DNA of 64,000 nt from Micropterix aruncella. Its lineage: Eukaryota; Arthropoda; Insecta; Lepidoptera; Micropterigidae. Within the stretch, counting starts at the first letter, position 1. The number at the start of each line of letters is the position of its first letter. Shown piece by piece: positions 21,144 to 32,683 of this stretch. A program made the translations under genes and the position numbers. The notes under the pieces were generated by a model, which was not told the DNA's origin, ran no database searches, and saw nothing but the letters and a program-made list of their open reading frames with translations. Where the stretch lies: contig OX155964.1 in NCBI GenBank assembly GCA_944548615.1, forward strand, positions 10,602,925 to 10,666,924, written 5' to 3'.

Positions 21144-21459
21144 TAAATAATATTTGTGAGAGGGGTCCGTTTTTACAATTTTTAGTTTGACCAGTCCAAT
21201 CCATCAAATAACGGACAGGCACGCATTTTATTTAGACCACCTAAATTTTTGTCTTAGATATTGTATTATATTACAACATATATTTAATCAACATATATTT
21301 AAATTTGCGATATCAGCTTCGATATACATAAAAGTATTATGACATGCAAGACTGTAAGGTTTGAATATCTATAGATTATCTATATCTGTAGATTGTAAAT
21401 TATTATTTATTAAAGAGGCAACATATTATATATGTATAAAAAAAACAAAAAAATATATA

Positions 21460-21925
21460 TTTTTAAATTGTAGAATTGTAGAATTAACTGTTCCATGGGA
21501 ATCAAATATCCCAAAAGACCACGAGTACAAATTAAATAAATACCATGATCTCGCAAATGCCGTAACCCGGAACGGCTTCACTGTTCACCTTCACGCGGTG
21601 GAAGTTGGCGCTCGTGGCCTGCCAGCTAAATCTCTATTTCACCTCTTTAAAGATCTTGGCCTTTCCAGAAAAATAATCAACTCTTTCTTAGAAAAATTAT
21701 CTAAAACTGCGATTTGCGCATCTCAAATTCTATGGCTTCGAAGGGGGAGTGAATGGGTGGCAAGGTGAACGCTCACATGTGGCAAGACAGCTGTCCTAAA
21801 CCTACCACAGCCGGTTCGTAAGTCCGGAATCCACTGCTCACCCCCCAGAAGTGTAAAAAATTGTATTATGATGGGCCCGACTCCGGTCGGTGAATTCCAT
21901 GGCAGCTCGGTTTGTATTTATTTAT
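21460..21925 (+). mobile_element. LINE ORF C-terminal domain (EVGARG type) plus 3' UTR
   Basis: Residues around IVELTVPWESNIPKDHEYK, AVEVGARGLPAKS and LWLRRGSEWVAR, ending at 21768, are typical of the C-terminal domain seen after the RT in some insect non-LTR retrotransposons; I recall the pattern but not the exact clade name. The following 150 bases (CTACCACAGCCGG, CCCCCCAGAAGTGT, ATTATGATGGGCCCG) recur at 62230-62370, so they belong to its 3' UTR. RT is missing. Confidence 0.6.
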
Positions 21926-22374
21926 TATGAAACTACACGATATTTCTACGGTTTGTCGCCAGTGGTGTGTTGCCTATACCAGCGGAATATAACATTTCCC
22001 GCGAATAGTACAAAGTTATTTTCAACTTTATTATTTTCGTAATGCACTAAAACACACTTATCATATTATGATATAATTTATATATCATATTATGATATCA
22101 ATAAATATACTTATCATATGATATCCTTATAGAAAGAGCATAATTTAGGTTTCTAATGCAATAATTGAATTATAGGTGAGTAGGTATACGTATCTACATA
22201 TATTTTATTAATGACAATTATTTCCACACAGGTTGTTACCGCAGTGTTAAAGATTTAGGTTATGTTATCAAAAGTTGCCGAAACTTTAAAATTTACCTTT
22301 TCTCTTACATACTGTATTCAGTTATAACATATACCTAAATCAGTCATAAATATTTGCGATCTTAGCTTTGATGG
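21926..22374. other. AT-rich spacer
   Basis: A short ATCATATTATGATAT tandem word lies at 22060-22130. No gene seen. Confidence 0.3.
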
Positions 22375-22550
22375 ATATTAAAGGAGAATGCTACTATTTG
22401 TATGAGCCCTAGGCCCAACAGCCAATAAGCTTGAGAGTGGCATATTAGGCATATTTTAGTACTAAATCTCACCTCGAAAGTCTTAGTGGTATTTGAGTTT
22501 TATATGTTTCAATTATTAGGCCTTTCAGGAGAAATGTCTTTGAACAAATA
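22375..22550 (+). repeat. Dispersed repeat F, copy 1
   Basis: Shares AAAGGAGAATGCTACTATTT and TGTATGAGCCC and CTTAGTGGTATTTGAG with the minus strand of 53395-53570. It is followed at 22555-22680 by a reversed LINE-like tail (TTATTATTATTATTAC then TTTATTGCAC). Confidence 0.6.
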
Positions 22551-22782
22551 TTATTATCTCTTTATTATTATTATTACTATTTCTTATTTATTGCACAAAA
22601 CAAAGAAATAAATTTGTACAACAGGCGGACATAATGACACAGGTATTTTCTAGCCTTTGGGATTATTGCAAAATAAATAAAAACACCGGTGTTCAAACAA
22701 TATCGTTATAATTAAACTACGGATTTTAATAAAATACAAATATGTATATATTGTATTCTCTATAAATACAAAAAGCAATTAA

Positions 22783-23503
22783 GAGGCCTTGTACGAAATC
22801 GATGTGAGCCGTGATACCTTTATAATCAATGGTATAATATAAATATAGGTAGGTAGGATTTTCGGAGCCAAAGAGATACGTCCACCCTTTGGAAGCGCTC
22901 GGCGGGGACTAGCTGACTTGAGGCGTGAATCGTATCATAGGCGAGTATCATAACGCGAGAATTAAATTGCTCTAAAAGACTTTATGGCCAATTTTAATTA
23001 ATGTTTTGCATTTTTTATGAGGAAATGGATTGATATTGAACTAAAGTTTATTTCTGTTGTTTTTATTTTATGAACGAGAGTTCTAAAAGGCCAAAATCAA
23101 AAGCATTTCTTCGCCCATTTTCTAAAAAAAATGACAAAGTTAAATATTTTTTTTATCAACAATTTTATATGAAAGTAGTAAAAAGTGATTCACTTATTAT
23201 ATAGAGGACTTTCACAGCAATACATTGTAATTTTTTTATACCGTTTAGATGTCAAAACGATTCGTAAATATGTTATATTCTAAACCTCTTACATCAAAAA
23301 TTCATAAACAGTCGCCGGTTTAAGGTCAATTAATCAAAATTCTATAATAATTTTCAAAAAAGTAGCTCACTCATTAGACAATAATATAAATGATCTTTTA
23401 TGTTGTGCAATAAAACTTATAGAAATACAGTATTTTAACCTTAAATTCACGTCTGCAAAATTACGTAAATTTACGAAATGCGCAAAATTTCGTGTACGGC
23501 CTC
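22783..23503. mobile_element. TTAA-flanked DNA transposon (piggyBac/Kolobok-like MITE)
   Basis: The left end GAGGCCTTGTACGAAATC and right end AAATTTCGTGTACGGCCTC are inverted repeats, and both are bordered by TTAA (22779-22782 and 23504-23507). A TTAA duplication is made by piggyBac and Kolobok transposases. 721 bp, non-coding. A similar single end (TTAAGAGGGTGCTGCACGAA) lies at about 37457. Confidence 0.72.
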
Positions 23504-23507
23504 TTAA

Positions 23508-25367
23508 AATCTAATATTAAAATACAAGAGACATTAACCTTTGGTTTATTTTCATGGTAATAAAGCTTAAGATTCAAACTAGTGGTACATGCATGGATAA
23601 TTACAAACGAATCATTAATATTATAGGCAAATATAATTTTAGTTTACATTATTTATTACAGGAAAAGGAAATGCTTCTGCAAGTCTATAATAATCCCACA
23701 TAGATGTGCAGCTGGAGGATGAAATTGATCATGTCTTCCATATCCAAGATACCAAATCTGGTCCAAAACCATTGTATTTATACCGTCAAATATTAACATT
23801 TACAAAATAAAATAAAAAACAAAATATATATATCTTTTAATTTTATAAGCTTATTATGCGTAGACGTTTTGGCAACCCTGTTTGGTCGGTTCACGTGTGT
23901 CAGTGATTTGTAGACCGTGCGCGAAGGTGGCACTTGGAACATTTTATTCCATAAATAAGTAAGTGGCTTCCGTACGTAGCTTGCCTGTAGTTTTGGGAGC
24001 GCCGGGAGTTCGCCGACAAATCTCCGCTGATCCTGAGCTCGAAGGAGGGGAGTGGGGGGGGGGGGGGGTAAACTCCGGTTGAGCAAATATTTTGACGTCG
24101 ACTTTACCACTTTCTCCGGAGGATTGGCGGCGTCACGGAAACCTTGCCTAATATAAAACACTCTAAAACTTTGCGCCTTTGTCGCTGGAAGACAAAGGAG
24201 ATCCATATTATATGAGAGTCATATGTCGAGTGAAATATAAAAAAAATCTTTTGTATATGTATATGTAAAATTAAAACAAGTATGTATGATTTAAAGCGAA
24301 ACAATAATGTGAGAAAAAATGGCAATTCCATAAAAAATGCAGCAGATGAATCAAAAATAAATGTGCGCAATAAGTATCTGGTCGTGGACGACCACGTACT
24401 TCTTTGCCTTTATGTCCTATTGATCGATTACCAAGTTTTGCTTGAAAATAAAAAAATATATAATTTGAATTTTCAATGAATCGTTAGGGAAACTGCAAGA
24501 AGAGACATGAATGCATAATATGTTATGTTTTATTTTTTTATTTTATATTATTTTATTGTGATTGTGGTGTAGTAACATAGAGTTTTACAATTTATTCAGT
24601 TCCGCACAGCCTGCCTTTTAAGCATACAATATTTATTTTTTACAACATGATTACATAGGCATTCAACAATATAAAAAAAAACACATACCTATTATAATAA
24701 TACAAAATGAGTTAGTTTATGTACCAAAAGTTAAATTAGGTAGGTTTAAAATAATGTTTAACTAATATAATTAAAATTTAACGGAAAAATAAACAACAGT
24801 AATATTAGCTAGCTCAGAATGAAATTTTGTTTTGCAATAACTTTGCCTGTCAAGGTACACCTAACTGACTAAAACATTATAATAGGGATGTTTACCGTCA
24901 CCTTTTCTCCCGCTAGAGGGCGCAGCGGGCATCTGACCCATGGAGGAGTGAAGTGAGCACACACCGCGCGAGCTTTTATTTTTAGGAAACGAAGTGCTTT
25001 AGTTTTAGCCGCTGACTTAGGACTCCGCTTAGTTTACATGGCTTCGACTCAGTCATGACAAATCCTTGTTAAAAGTGGGTGACGGTCACGACCCGCCGCT
25101 TTGCCACATGATCTTAATACATATTCCGTAATCGATTCGGAGACGACTTCCTTTACTTCAAGATTATTTAATCAATTTTATATGGTTATAATCTAATAAC
25201 CTTATTTGTTACAAAATTGACAAAAGAAAAAACATTTTCATCGCACTCCATTTGAATCGTACACCCATTGTCATGTCAAATCGACGAATGTTCAAATCAT
25301 ATTTTACAATGTTGTAGATTCGTGTAGATAGACGCGATGTTAAATATTTGAAATACAACACTTCACA
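23508..25367. other. Non-coding stretch, no convincing gene
   Basis: Contains a poly-G run (24055-24068) and an open frame 24206-23793 on the minus strand whose proline run is just that G tract read backwards; not called. Sequence 24890-25090 (CTAGAGGGCGCAGCGGGC) looks like repeat debris. A small hairpin (GGTCGTGGACGACC) lies at about 24380. Confidence 0.35.
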
Positions 25368-26025
25368 ATTGTCAACTACCACGGGCGAACCCGTCACTCC
25401 AGGAATCTATAACGATATTAGCTCATTATTTCTCCCCTGGAAGAAAAGCAGACTTAGGGACAACACAGTCCAACTATGCCAACATGTCCGTGAGAGTCCA
25501 ACGTATTACTGCGAGACACTGAGTAGTGATCCCAGCGGCTCGACCTCACATTTGGACGGATTTCTCCGTCGGTCAGCCTGGCCACGGATTCGAGGTCGCT
25601 TGCGCTGCCTCTTTCTGACATCAGCCGTAATTTATATTGAATTCATTGCTGATCCGTGGCGCACTTTGCACGGCCTGGTCATTCGGTATCAGTAAGGCGG
25701 TGTCGACTACAACGGTCCTTCAACATCGGGCAGCCTTCGGATCTTTTCTAAGGATAGGCGACGCCAGGTCAACAGCTACCCCGCTCTTTTGAAAACATAC
25801 GTCTCCAGACCCTCTCCTCCTGGTTATGCGCCGGATTGCGTAAGCGTGGCTGACAAAGCCTGGCACGCAAACCGACAAGTTCCGCCCGAGGTGTTCCCCC
25901 AAATCCATACTTCTGTTCCCAACCGCCTCCGACTCCCGGTTACAGTCGCAGGCAGAGGTTACAGCGGCCCAGACAGGTTAGGCCCGTCTTCGAGGAGGCT
26001 ACCGGATGAGAATTGAACTGTGATT
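25368..26025 (-). mobile_element. Family B retroposon, copy 1
   Basis: On the plus strand it starts TTGTCAACTACCACGGGCGAACCCGTCAC (the family A 3' end reversed) and runs to GAGGCTACCGGATGAGAATTG, where the family A 5' ~90 bp are missing. The middle differs from family A but matches 13350-13865 and 18849-19345, defining a subfamily. Several frames are open by chance in the GC-rich interior; none shows a domain. Confidence 0.7.
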
Positions 26026-26460
26026 GAAATGTGACAAAAATTGGCCATCATTTGTATATAATATAAAAGTATGACAATTGGTATTTGAAAACCACAGCAT
26101 GACAAATAGCATTAGCATTACCAAAAAAATTAGGTGCCATACGTTTGTCAAATTTGAATTATAGTGGACGTGCACTTGACACGTACGGCGAATTTTTTGA
26201 ACACGAAATTTAATGCGGATGATCATAACGACGAATATTCTGTGATGTAATAAAATATCGATATAGATGCTCTAAAATAGAAAGCATTTGATTTTCCGTG
26301 TTACGTGTAAAATGAAAAGGTTCAAAGGAATGAATGGAATATAAATGCTCGTAGCCACCAGTCGTAGCAATCTTATACAACGAAATTTTTTATTGCAAAC
26401 TGAATGAAATATATTTTATGGTCGTTATGCCATACGAAATAGCTACTGGGTATATTAATA
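26026..26460. other. Non-coding spacer
   Basis: No feature recognised apart from general AT-richness. Confidence 0.3.
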
Positions 26461-28291
26461 TTAGGTGTACAAATATGAATCCGGTATTTAAAAAAAAAAC
26501 ACGTTCATTTTGCGAAACTGGTTACAAAATTATTCTTCAAAATAATTTCCCTCGCTAGCTATCTTCCCACATCTTTCCCATCTTTCAGCCAATTTATGGA
26601 TAGCTCGCCAAAAAAATGTTTGTTTTTGAGGCTATCCATTCATCGAGCCACGAGCACTTCCTCGTAAGAATTGAAGTGCGAATCTTTGAGTGCGCGTCCC
26701 ATCGATGAACACAAATAGAATCGGACATGGTGAGTACGGCGGGTGGGGTAGGGGCTCCCAGTTGTACGATTCTACCAAGTTTTGATTGACCGATGTTCGA
26801 TGTGGCGATGCGTTGTCATCTTGGAATAAAATTTTGTTATGGCGAAGTTAAAATTCGGGCCTCTTCTGACGTATAGCGCGGCTCAAATCGATCAATTGTT
26901 AATGGTAGCGTGCACCACTGATCATGGCGTGCACCACTAACTATTTCACCTGGTTTTAGTAGCTCATACCAGATAACACCACGCTGATCCCAGAAAATAC
27001 ACAACATTGTCTTTCGGCCAAAGCGATCTGGCCTTGGCGTCGATAGGGGCCGTTGGCCGAGGCTCAAACATATATTTTTTCGTTTGGGATTGTTGAAATA
27101 AATCAATTTTTCATCGCCAGTTATGATTCGATGATTCATCGATTTTATTTATGAAATTAGTATTAAGATGAAATCAGTCTTTGGCTACTCGCCGAGAAAG
27201 ACAACCGTTTTTTTTTCATATGTATACGGCTTTTGTAGGAGAGAAAATTCAGGCGTACACCAAATCTTCTTTGGCCTTGTTCCATTCGGTCTCATGTATA
27301 TTTATACATACTGCGGGAATACAGATGACTGAGGCGAACTTTATTATTATTATTATTATTTATTCCGTAGCCGGCGATTGGGGAGGGGGTCGCCCTCGCA
27401 GCCAATACGCTGCTGTCGGTGCCGCTGGATCTCGTACTCCATTCACGATTCGCTTCCATTCTTGACGATTTTTTGCCACGTCTCGAGCATCCCTAGCCGA
27501 CAATCGTTGATTTTTAAGGTCGTCTTTGATGGTATTTAGCCAGGTTTTCTTCGGTGCCGATCGCTGAATTCTCCATTCTGTCGGACGGTCTCTCCAAAGA
27601 AGTTTACGTGGCAAGCGATTGTCGTTCATTCGGCAAACATGGCCGAACCATCGTAGTCGACGTTTTTGTACTTCTTCTTCGATCGTTGTTACTAGATCGC
27701 ATCTTTCTCTAATGGTCTCGTTTCGAATTCGGTCGCGGAGTGAGACACCGAGAATCTGCCTCAAGCATCGCATTTGGAAGACTTCGAACTTTTTGAGGTC
27801 CGATTGTAGTAACGTCCACGTTTCCGATCCATAAAGAAGAATGGGAAGAACCAACGTTCGGTATAGTCGTACTTTGGTTTTGATGGTAATATTCATTCGC
27901 TTCCATATGCACCACTTGAGCGAGGCGAATGTTGCTGTTGCCTGACCGATCCGGCTATGGACATCGGCCGTCGAAGCCACTTTCTTTTCCGTAACCAACG
28001 ATCCTAAATACTTGAATTGTGGGACCTGTTCGATTTGGGTTCCATCGAGGTAAACGCTGGCCTTCGAACCGTCCGTAGTGAGCACTTTGGTCTTATCTGC
28101 ATTGATTTTCAATCCATATGATTGAGCAATTCCGGATATGTCGTATAAAATGTCCGTTGCTTCGGCATCAGTGTCGGCGAAAACGGCGCTATCATCAGCA
28201 TAAGGAATTAGAATCAGCAGAAGAAAAAGAACAGACCATAAGGCGAACTTTAGTTGGCTTCTTACGTATTATGAATTAAATACCGGATTCA
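26461..28291 (-). mobile_element. mariner transposon, inactive, broken by an RTE-type LINE
   Basis: The left terminus TTAGGTGTACAAATATGAAT, preceded by TA, is a mariner end. A partial right end AATACCGGATTCA is at 28279-28291. Minus-strand transposase remnants: IITGDEKLIYFNNPKRK with the first catalytic Asp, PNRFGRKTMLC-like and RGVIWYELLKPGE (27139-26860). A frameshifted DDNASPH block holds the second Asp, then YSP and a MGRALKDSHFNSYEEV tail. The third Asp (in the usual SPDLAPSDY) is deleted, and most of the N-terminal DNA-binding half is missing. The LINE at 27344-28240 is inserted within it. Confidence 0.78.
27344..28240 (-). mobile_element. RTE-type LINE copy, 5' truncated, with 12-bp target duplication
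   Basis: Minus-strand coding from about 28205: the RT active-site box YADD (28200-28184), then KINADKTKVL, FKYLGSLVTE, RLYRTLVLPILLYGSETW and RRLRWFGHVCRMNDNRLPRKLL, the classical RTE/craniofacial-development-protein-like C-terminus. About 280 residues are still in one frame, so insertion is fairly young. The tail is a (TAA)n run at 27344-27360. The duplication AGGCGAACTTTA is at 27332-27343 and 28241-28252. Confidence 0.88.
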
Positions 28292-28770
28292 AAATCTCTA
28301 GAGATTTAATATCTGACGAAGCCCTCTTAATGGCAACCTTATCGATACGCTCTACAAATAGCATCTTTCTGTCAAGCACACTCGATACTTTCTTTACATA
28401 TGCATCGTTTAATTTATAATTAATAGCTATGTGGGTTTTTTTCTTAAAAAGGGATAAAGTGACACTTTTTGGCGGTTATATAGAGATGGTTCATGGCACA
28501 GTACCGAGTTAGGACATTAATATCATCTTGCAAAAGTCATCTACGGATTTTATTTCCTTTATTATGCCATCAGCATGAATCAGGATTTTAGAGTGACATA
28601 CAGTCTTTGATATCGTTGATGTAAAAGAGAAATAGAAGAGCCCCAAATGGGAACGCTGAGGCACTCCTGGGGGGATTTTCTCGAAGCACGACTGGAAACT
28701 ATCTATTACAACAGCTTGTGCCCTATTCGTGACATACGATGATATTCATTCAAAAGGGTCACCTCTAATT
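28292..28770 (-). mobile_element. Decayed LINE RT fragment
   Basis: On the minus strand near 28700-28620, PPGVPQ.SHLG.L.F..FT is a degraded GVPQGSxLGPLLFLLYINDI box of a Jockey-type RT. Several stops. Its 3' side (28300-28420) keeps an IDKVAIKRASSDIKSLEI-like segment. Confidence 0.55.
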
Positions 28771-28836
28771 ACCAAGAAATTGTTTTGTATTATTGATAGA
28801 AATTCTTCCCATAAATTCTAAGCAGAATAGCCTTAA

Positions 28837-29345
28837 ATGTGCCATCGCGCCGAACTCGTCACCCAAGGGTATTCAATGTACCCAGGCTCCATACAAATCA
28901 AGCAAGGAATTCAACTCTGCATCGAATTATGGAAGCCTAAGATGAATCGTTTCAGGAACTATATAGACATATTCTCAATGTGCAACAACGAGTTTATCAG
29001 AGCGGTAATAGACCAGACCATAAAAGCTTGAACAGATACATACCTGTGCAGAATCACACACTCTCATATATACACAACTATGACACATACGCGTAGATGT
29101 GACACACACCCATTAAACACACATATAAATACACTCATCCTACTCTATCATACATACTCACAAATCGAGAGAACATGATTATATAACATAATAGGTATAT
29201 AAATATTATTACACAACATCACGCACATAAACTGTATATTATCAGGAGACTATTTTGGCCGTAATATTGTTATTATTATTTATTAACTTAAGACCCGAGC
29301 GCTGTTATTCTCTTTTGTTGGAATAAAATAAAATAAAAAATAATA
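28837..29345 (+). mobile_element. Probable LINE 3' fragment of unknown family
   Basis: A 64-codon frame (28837-29031) followed by about 300 non-coding bases and an AAATAAAATAAAAAATAATAAA tail. The layout suggests the 3' end of a LINE, but the peptide is not recognised. ACACA-rich microsatellite sequence lies between 29090 and 29160. Confidence 0.35.
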
Positions 29346-29897
29346 AATTGTTTTGTATAATTTATAGTCAGCAGAAGCCCAAAATATCAATCCTCGCTGG
29401 AATGAAAGACATGAACCGTGTACGTACATTGATAACAATAAATACGATAATGAAGTCATTATCTCATTTGCGTAATAAGGAAAACGTTAAATTGTATGCA
29501 ATAGGTTTTGAATAGAATGTGTAATTATTTATATGCAGTAAACATCCGATACGTTTCGATTGTGTAATTATTAAAGTGGTCAATCTGACCTCCCGACAAC
29601 CGCTGGGTCGACTTTAATCGGATTTTCCCTATGTGGATCTAGCTATATTGGCTATATTTACTATATTTAACTTTAAATACTTCTTTTAAGAGTGCGAGGA
29701 CGATATAAAATGCAAAGTTCCGACAAATTTTGAAGAAAATACATAAAATGACATCATACCTCAAATTGAAAACATAAAAACGATCATCAAACCGTCTTAA
29801 ATTATATCTCTATCTCTGATGCCTGTAAAGGATATAATAGCACTGCAACCCCGGCTGTGTATAAAATTGAATGCAGCTGTGGGTTAGCCTACGTCAA
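29346..29897. other. Non-coding spacer
   Basis: No gene or repeat edge seen. Confidence 0.3.
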
Positions 29898-30653
29898 GCC
29901 GCAATTATATTAGGGCCACGCCGCGTGTTGCAACGCTGTCTCACGCAACGGGCAGGCGATTATACTACAGTGTCGTGTCGCCGCGCGTGCTGACGAATTT
30001 TCGTGTCAGTTCAGTGGTGGCCGTCATCGTCCGCACTTGTCTACAATATTTTCGTCCGAATCAGATACGGATGCTAAGGAAAATATTGCCTAAGTACCTA
30101 CTTATGTTAGGCCTACTCAAGAAGAAAAGATAGAAGAGGAAATATTGGGTGCATCCAATAAAACAGTAAGAGGAACTCGACGTGAATAGCATTTATTGGT
30201 AAATAAACTAGAAAGCGACAAAACTAGATTTCACCAATATTTCAGATTGACAAAAACACAATTCGACTACATAGGTACATACTTTTATTGAAAATGATAT
30301 TATAAAAATACGTAGGTATGCGCACTGAAATGCGTATTAAGTAGGTATGCGTCTGCTCACTTGCTCGGCCACGCGCGAAAATGCCCACGGCTGATTATAC
30401 TATGAAAAAGTATAGTACCTATAGTAAGTTTAGTTTTTTTTAGCGAGAAGCGAGCCAACGCGTGGCTTCCCCCACCACCGATCCCACGCCGATCGAAATC
30501 GAGTGATCTGTGTGGCGTCAGCTCGCGCGGCGACACGCGGGCCATGTCTATATATATATAATATATTTTTTTATAATATAATCATTTTCATACTAACTAT
30601 ATGAAACCGAATTCAATCCCACGCAGCGTGGCCCTAATATAATTGCGGCTTTA
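29898..30653 (+). mobile_element. PIF/Harbinger-like DNA transposon, internally deleted
   Basis: Inverted ends AAGCCGCAATTATATTAGGG (left) and CCCTAATATAATTGCGGCTT (right) extend for ~33 bp with one or two mismatches (..CCACGCCGCGTG against CACGCAGCGTGG). Inside, plus-strand 30145-30290 reads EEEILGASNKTVRGTRRE, then LLVNKLESDKTRFHQYFRLT and KTQFDYIG, the N-terminal signature of the Harbinger DDE nuclease. The catalytic domain is gone. Flanking trinucleotides are TCA/TTA, a possible TWA target. Confidence 0.72.
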
Positions 30654-30975
30654 GACAAACGAAACGGTCCATAGCCACTCGACTGATGGAACAAATCAAA
30701 GCTGTTAAAAACGTTCAGCGAAAATAATCGGCGATCTGCGAACACATATTAGATAGCGGAACTAACTACTGGGTGCAGTTGCAAACTCTCATTGCTATCT
30801 CTATCCAAAGAACAATTTTATTTTCCTCGCATGATCCGGGAAGCCATTGAAATAAGAAGATCCCAGGACTTCAATAGAGACGACGACTTCAAACTCTCTA
30901 CTACGCGGAACCCTCTACTAAAAATGTTCACAATGCCAACCGCCAGGCGCTAGGACGTAATACAAGATACAGCAA
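30654..30975 (+). mobile_element. Penelope-like retroelement, C-terminal GIY-YIG end
   Basis: Plus strand: AICEHILDSGTNYWVQ, then after a frame slip RMIREAIEIRRSQDFNRDDD with FKLSTTRNPLL. This corresponds to the end of the GIY-YIG endonuclease of Penelope-like elements (the REAIEI...NFNRE.G..L...W.P pattern, here R for W). Only about 80 residues remain. Confidence 0.65.
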
Positions 30976-30994
30976 GCACTCGGTATACTGTGCA

Positions 30995-31657
30995 AATAGA
31001 GTTGTCAACTACAACGGGCGAACCCGTCACCTCAGGAAGTTTTAACGATTGTTCGTTCGATCCCCCGTGAAGTGAGCGCAGAAGACTTAGACAAAACAGT
31101 CCACCGTCAAGCTCCGCTACATGCCCGTGAGAGGCCAACGCCTTATCCGCGAGATAACCAGGAATATTACCCAGCGGGCATACAGTCACGCCCTTACTTC
31201 CAATTGCGACCAGATTACTCCGGTCTCTCGATTGGTCGCTTGCGCGGTCCTCTCCCTTACGAAGCGGTGAAACGGTGTACACCGAACCTATCGCGGACCA
31301 AGGCATCCTTTGCCCGGCTGTTCACCCAGGATCGGGTAGCCGATGGTCGTTTAAAGAGCAGTCGCCGTAAGGTCCGCAACCACCCCCGCTCTATAGGAAA
31401 CAGTACTTACTGCTTCCAGACTCCCCAGACTGTTAGTCAGAGTACACAATCGATTGGCTTACGCCTCACGGTGCACAGACCGTCCAGGAGCGTCAGAAGG
31501 TTGACTCCTAGGGGAAAATAGCCCTAAGGCCAGAGTCCTGCCCGGGCTCGCACTTCATGCGTGGAGGCCGCCGGATGGGTGTTGACCCGTGAGTGTGACC
31601 AACCCCGAACAGAATGGGTCTTCGTGGCCAACTCAGCAAGGGCCCATTAGCTCCCAA
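30995..31657 (-). mobile_element. Family A retroposon, copy 4
   Basis: 663 bp reversed: plus strand starts ...GTTGTCAACTACAACGGGCG and ends GGGCCCATTAGCTCCCAA. Duplication GGTATACTGTGCA at 30982-30994 and 31658-31670. It inserted only a few bases from the left end of the foldback transposon at 31674. Confidence 0.87.
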
Positions 31658-31683
31658 GGTATACTGTGCAGTACACTCAGAGA

Positions 31684-32330
31684 AATTTTTACTAGACAAC
31701 GCTGCATTTTTACATTGCGAGCGAAAAATTGCGAAATTAACCATAGAATATTGTGGCAATGACAAATTACCCTTTGCGGGGTCAGCAACGCTTACTTTGT
31801 CGAATGCAAAAATTGCGGAATCAACAATATAAAATTGTGGCGCTAACAATTTTTTTCGACATTGTTATTACCTCAATGCTCTAAACTGCGGGGTTAACAA
31901 TTTTACAGCTTGTGAGTTTAACAATGTAAACGTAACATTGATTTTATACGTTGCGGCGATAGCAATGTTCCGCTACTTTGATAAATTGACAACGTGGTAA
32001 TCTGCGGAATTCACATAGTTAAAGATTGTGAGTTTCACAATGTAAGCAGAACATTGATTTTATACATTGCGACGATGGCAACTTTACGGTACTTTGATAA
32101 ATTAGCAATGTGCTAATCTGTGGAATTCACATAGTTGAGTATTGTGAGTTTCACAATGTAAGCGGAACATTGCTTTTTTAATGTTGTGGATAAATTAGCA
32201 ATGTCCATGATTAACATAGTTGGTTTGTCAGTTCCACAATGTAAGCGAGACATTGATTTTATACGTTGCCGCGCTAGCAACTTTTACTAGCAACGCTAGC
32301 TAGTAACAACGTAAGTTGTGAATAAGGCAA
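31684..32330. repeat. Tandem-like subterminal repeats with CAATGT/ACATTG words
   Basis: A unit of about 120 bp recurs with variation: GTGAGTTTCACAATGTAAGC, AACATTGATTTTATAC, GTTGCG/GACGATGGCAAC, TACTTTGATAAATT, GGAATTCACATAGTT. At least three units occur between 31915 and 32260. Potential transposase-binding array. Confidence 0.6.
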
Positions 32331-32683
32331 TGTTTTCATAATTCCTCAATGTTTTTAAATTGATATTAACACAACTTTGACGTAGATTTTTTCTCAATGG
32401 CAGATAGGTTTGAGAAAAACTCAAACTATAATTGTCAAAACCGCAACGTTTATTTTCTACAAAGTTCGCTTCCAACGTTGTCAATAATTCCGTCGCGCGA
32501 GCCGCGACACGCTGGCTGTTTGCGACGCTTTTCCAGTCTGTAAGCGGGGCGCGCCGCGCGTGCAGAGCGCTCGATCTGCGTCGAGTGCATTTTACGGCGT
32601 CGTATTTTCAAGAAAGAATTAAAAGCACAATTAGGAACTGTTCAAAAGTGCAATCAGTGATTAAGTGGCGACATCTCAGAAAA

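Noticed and set aside
23793..24206. 137-codon minus-strand frame with a proline run
   Set aside because: The proline run is the reversed poly-G tract; the rest shows no domain and no codon pattern of a gene.
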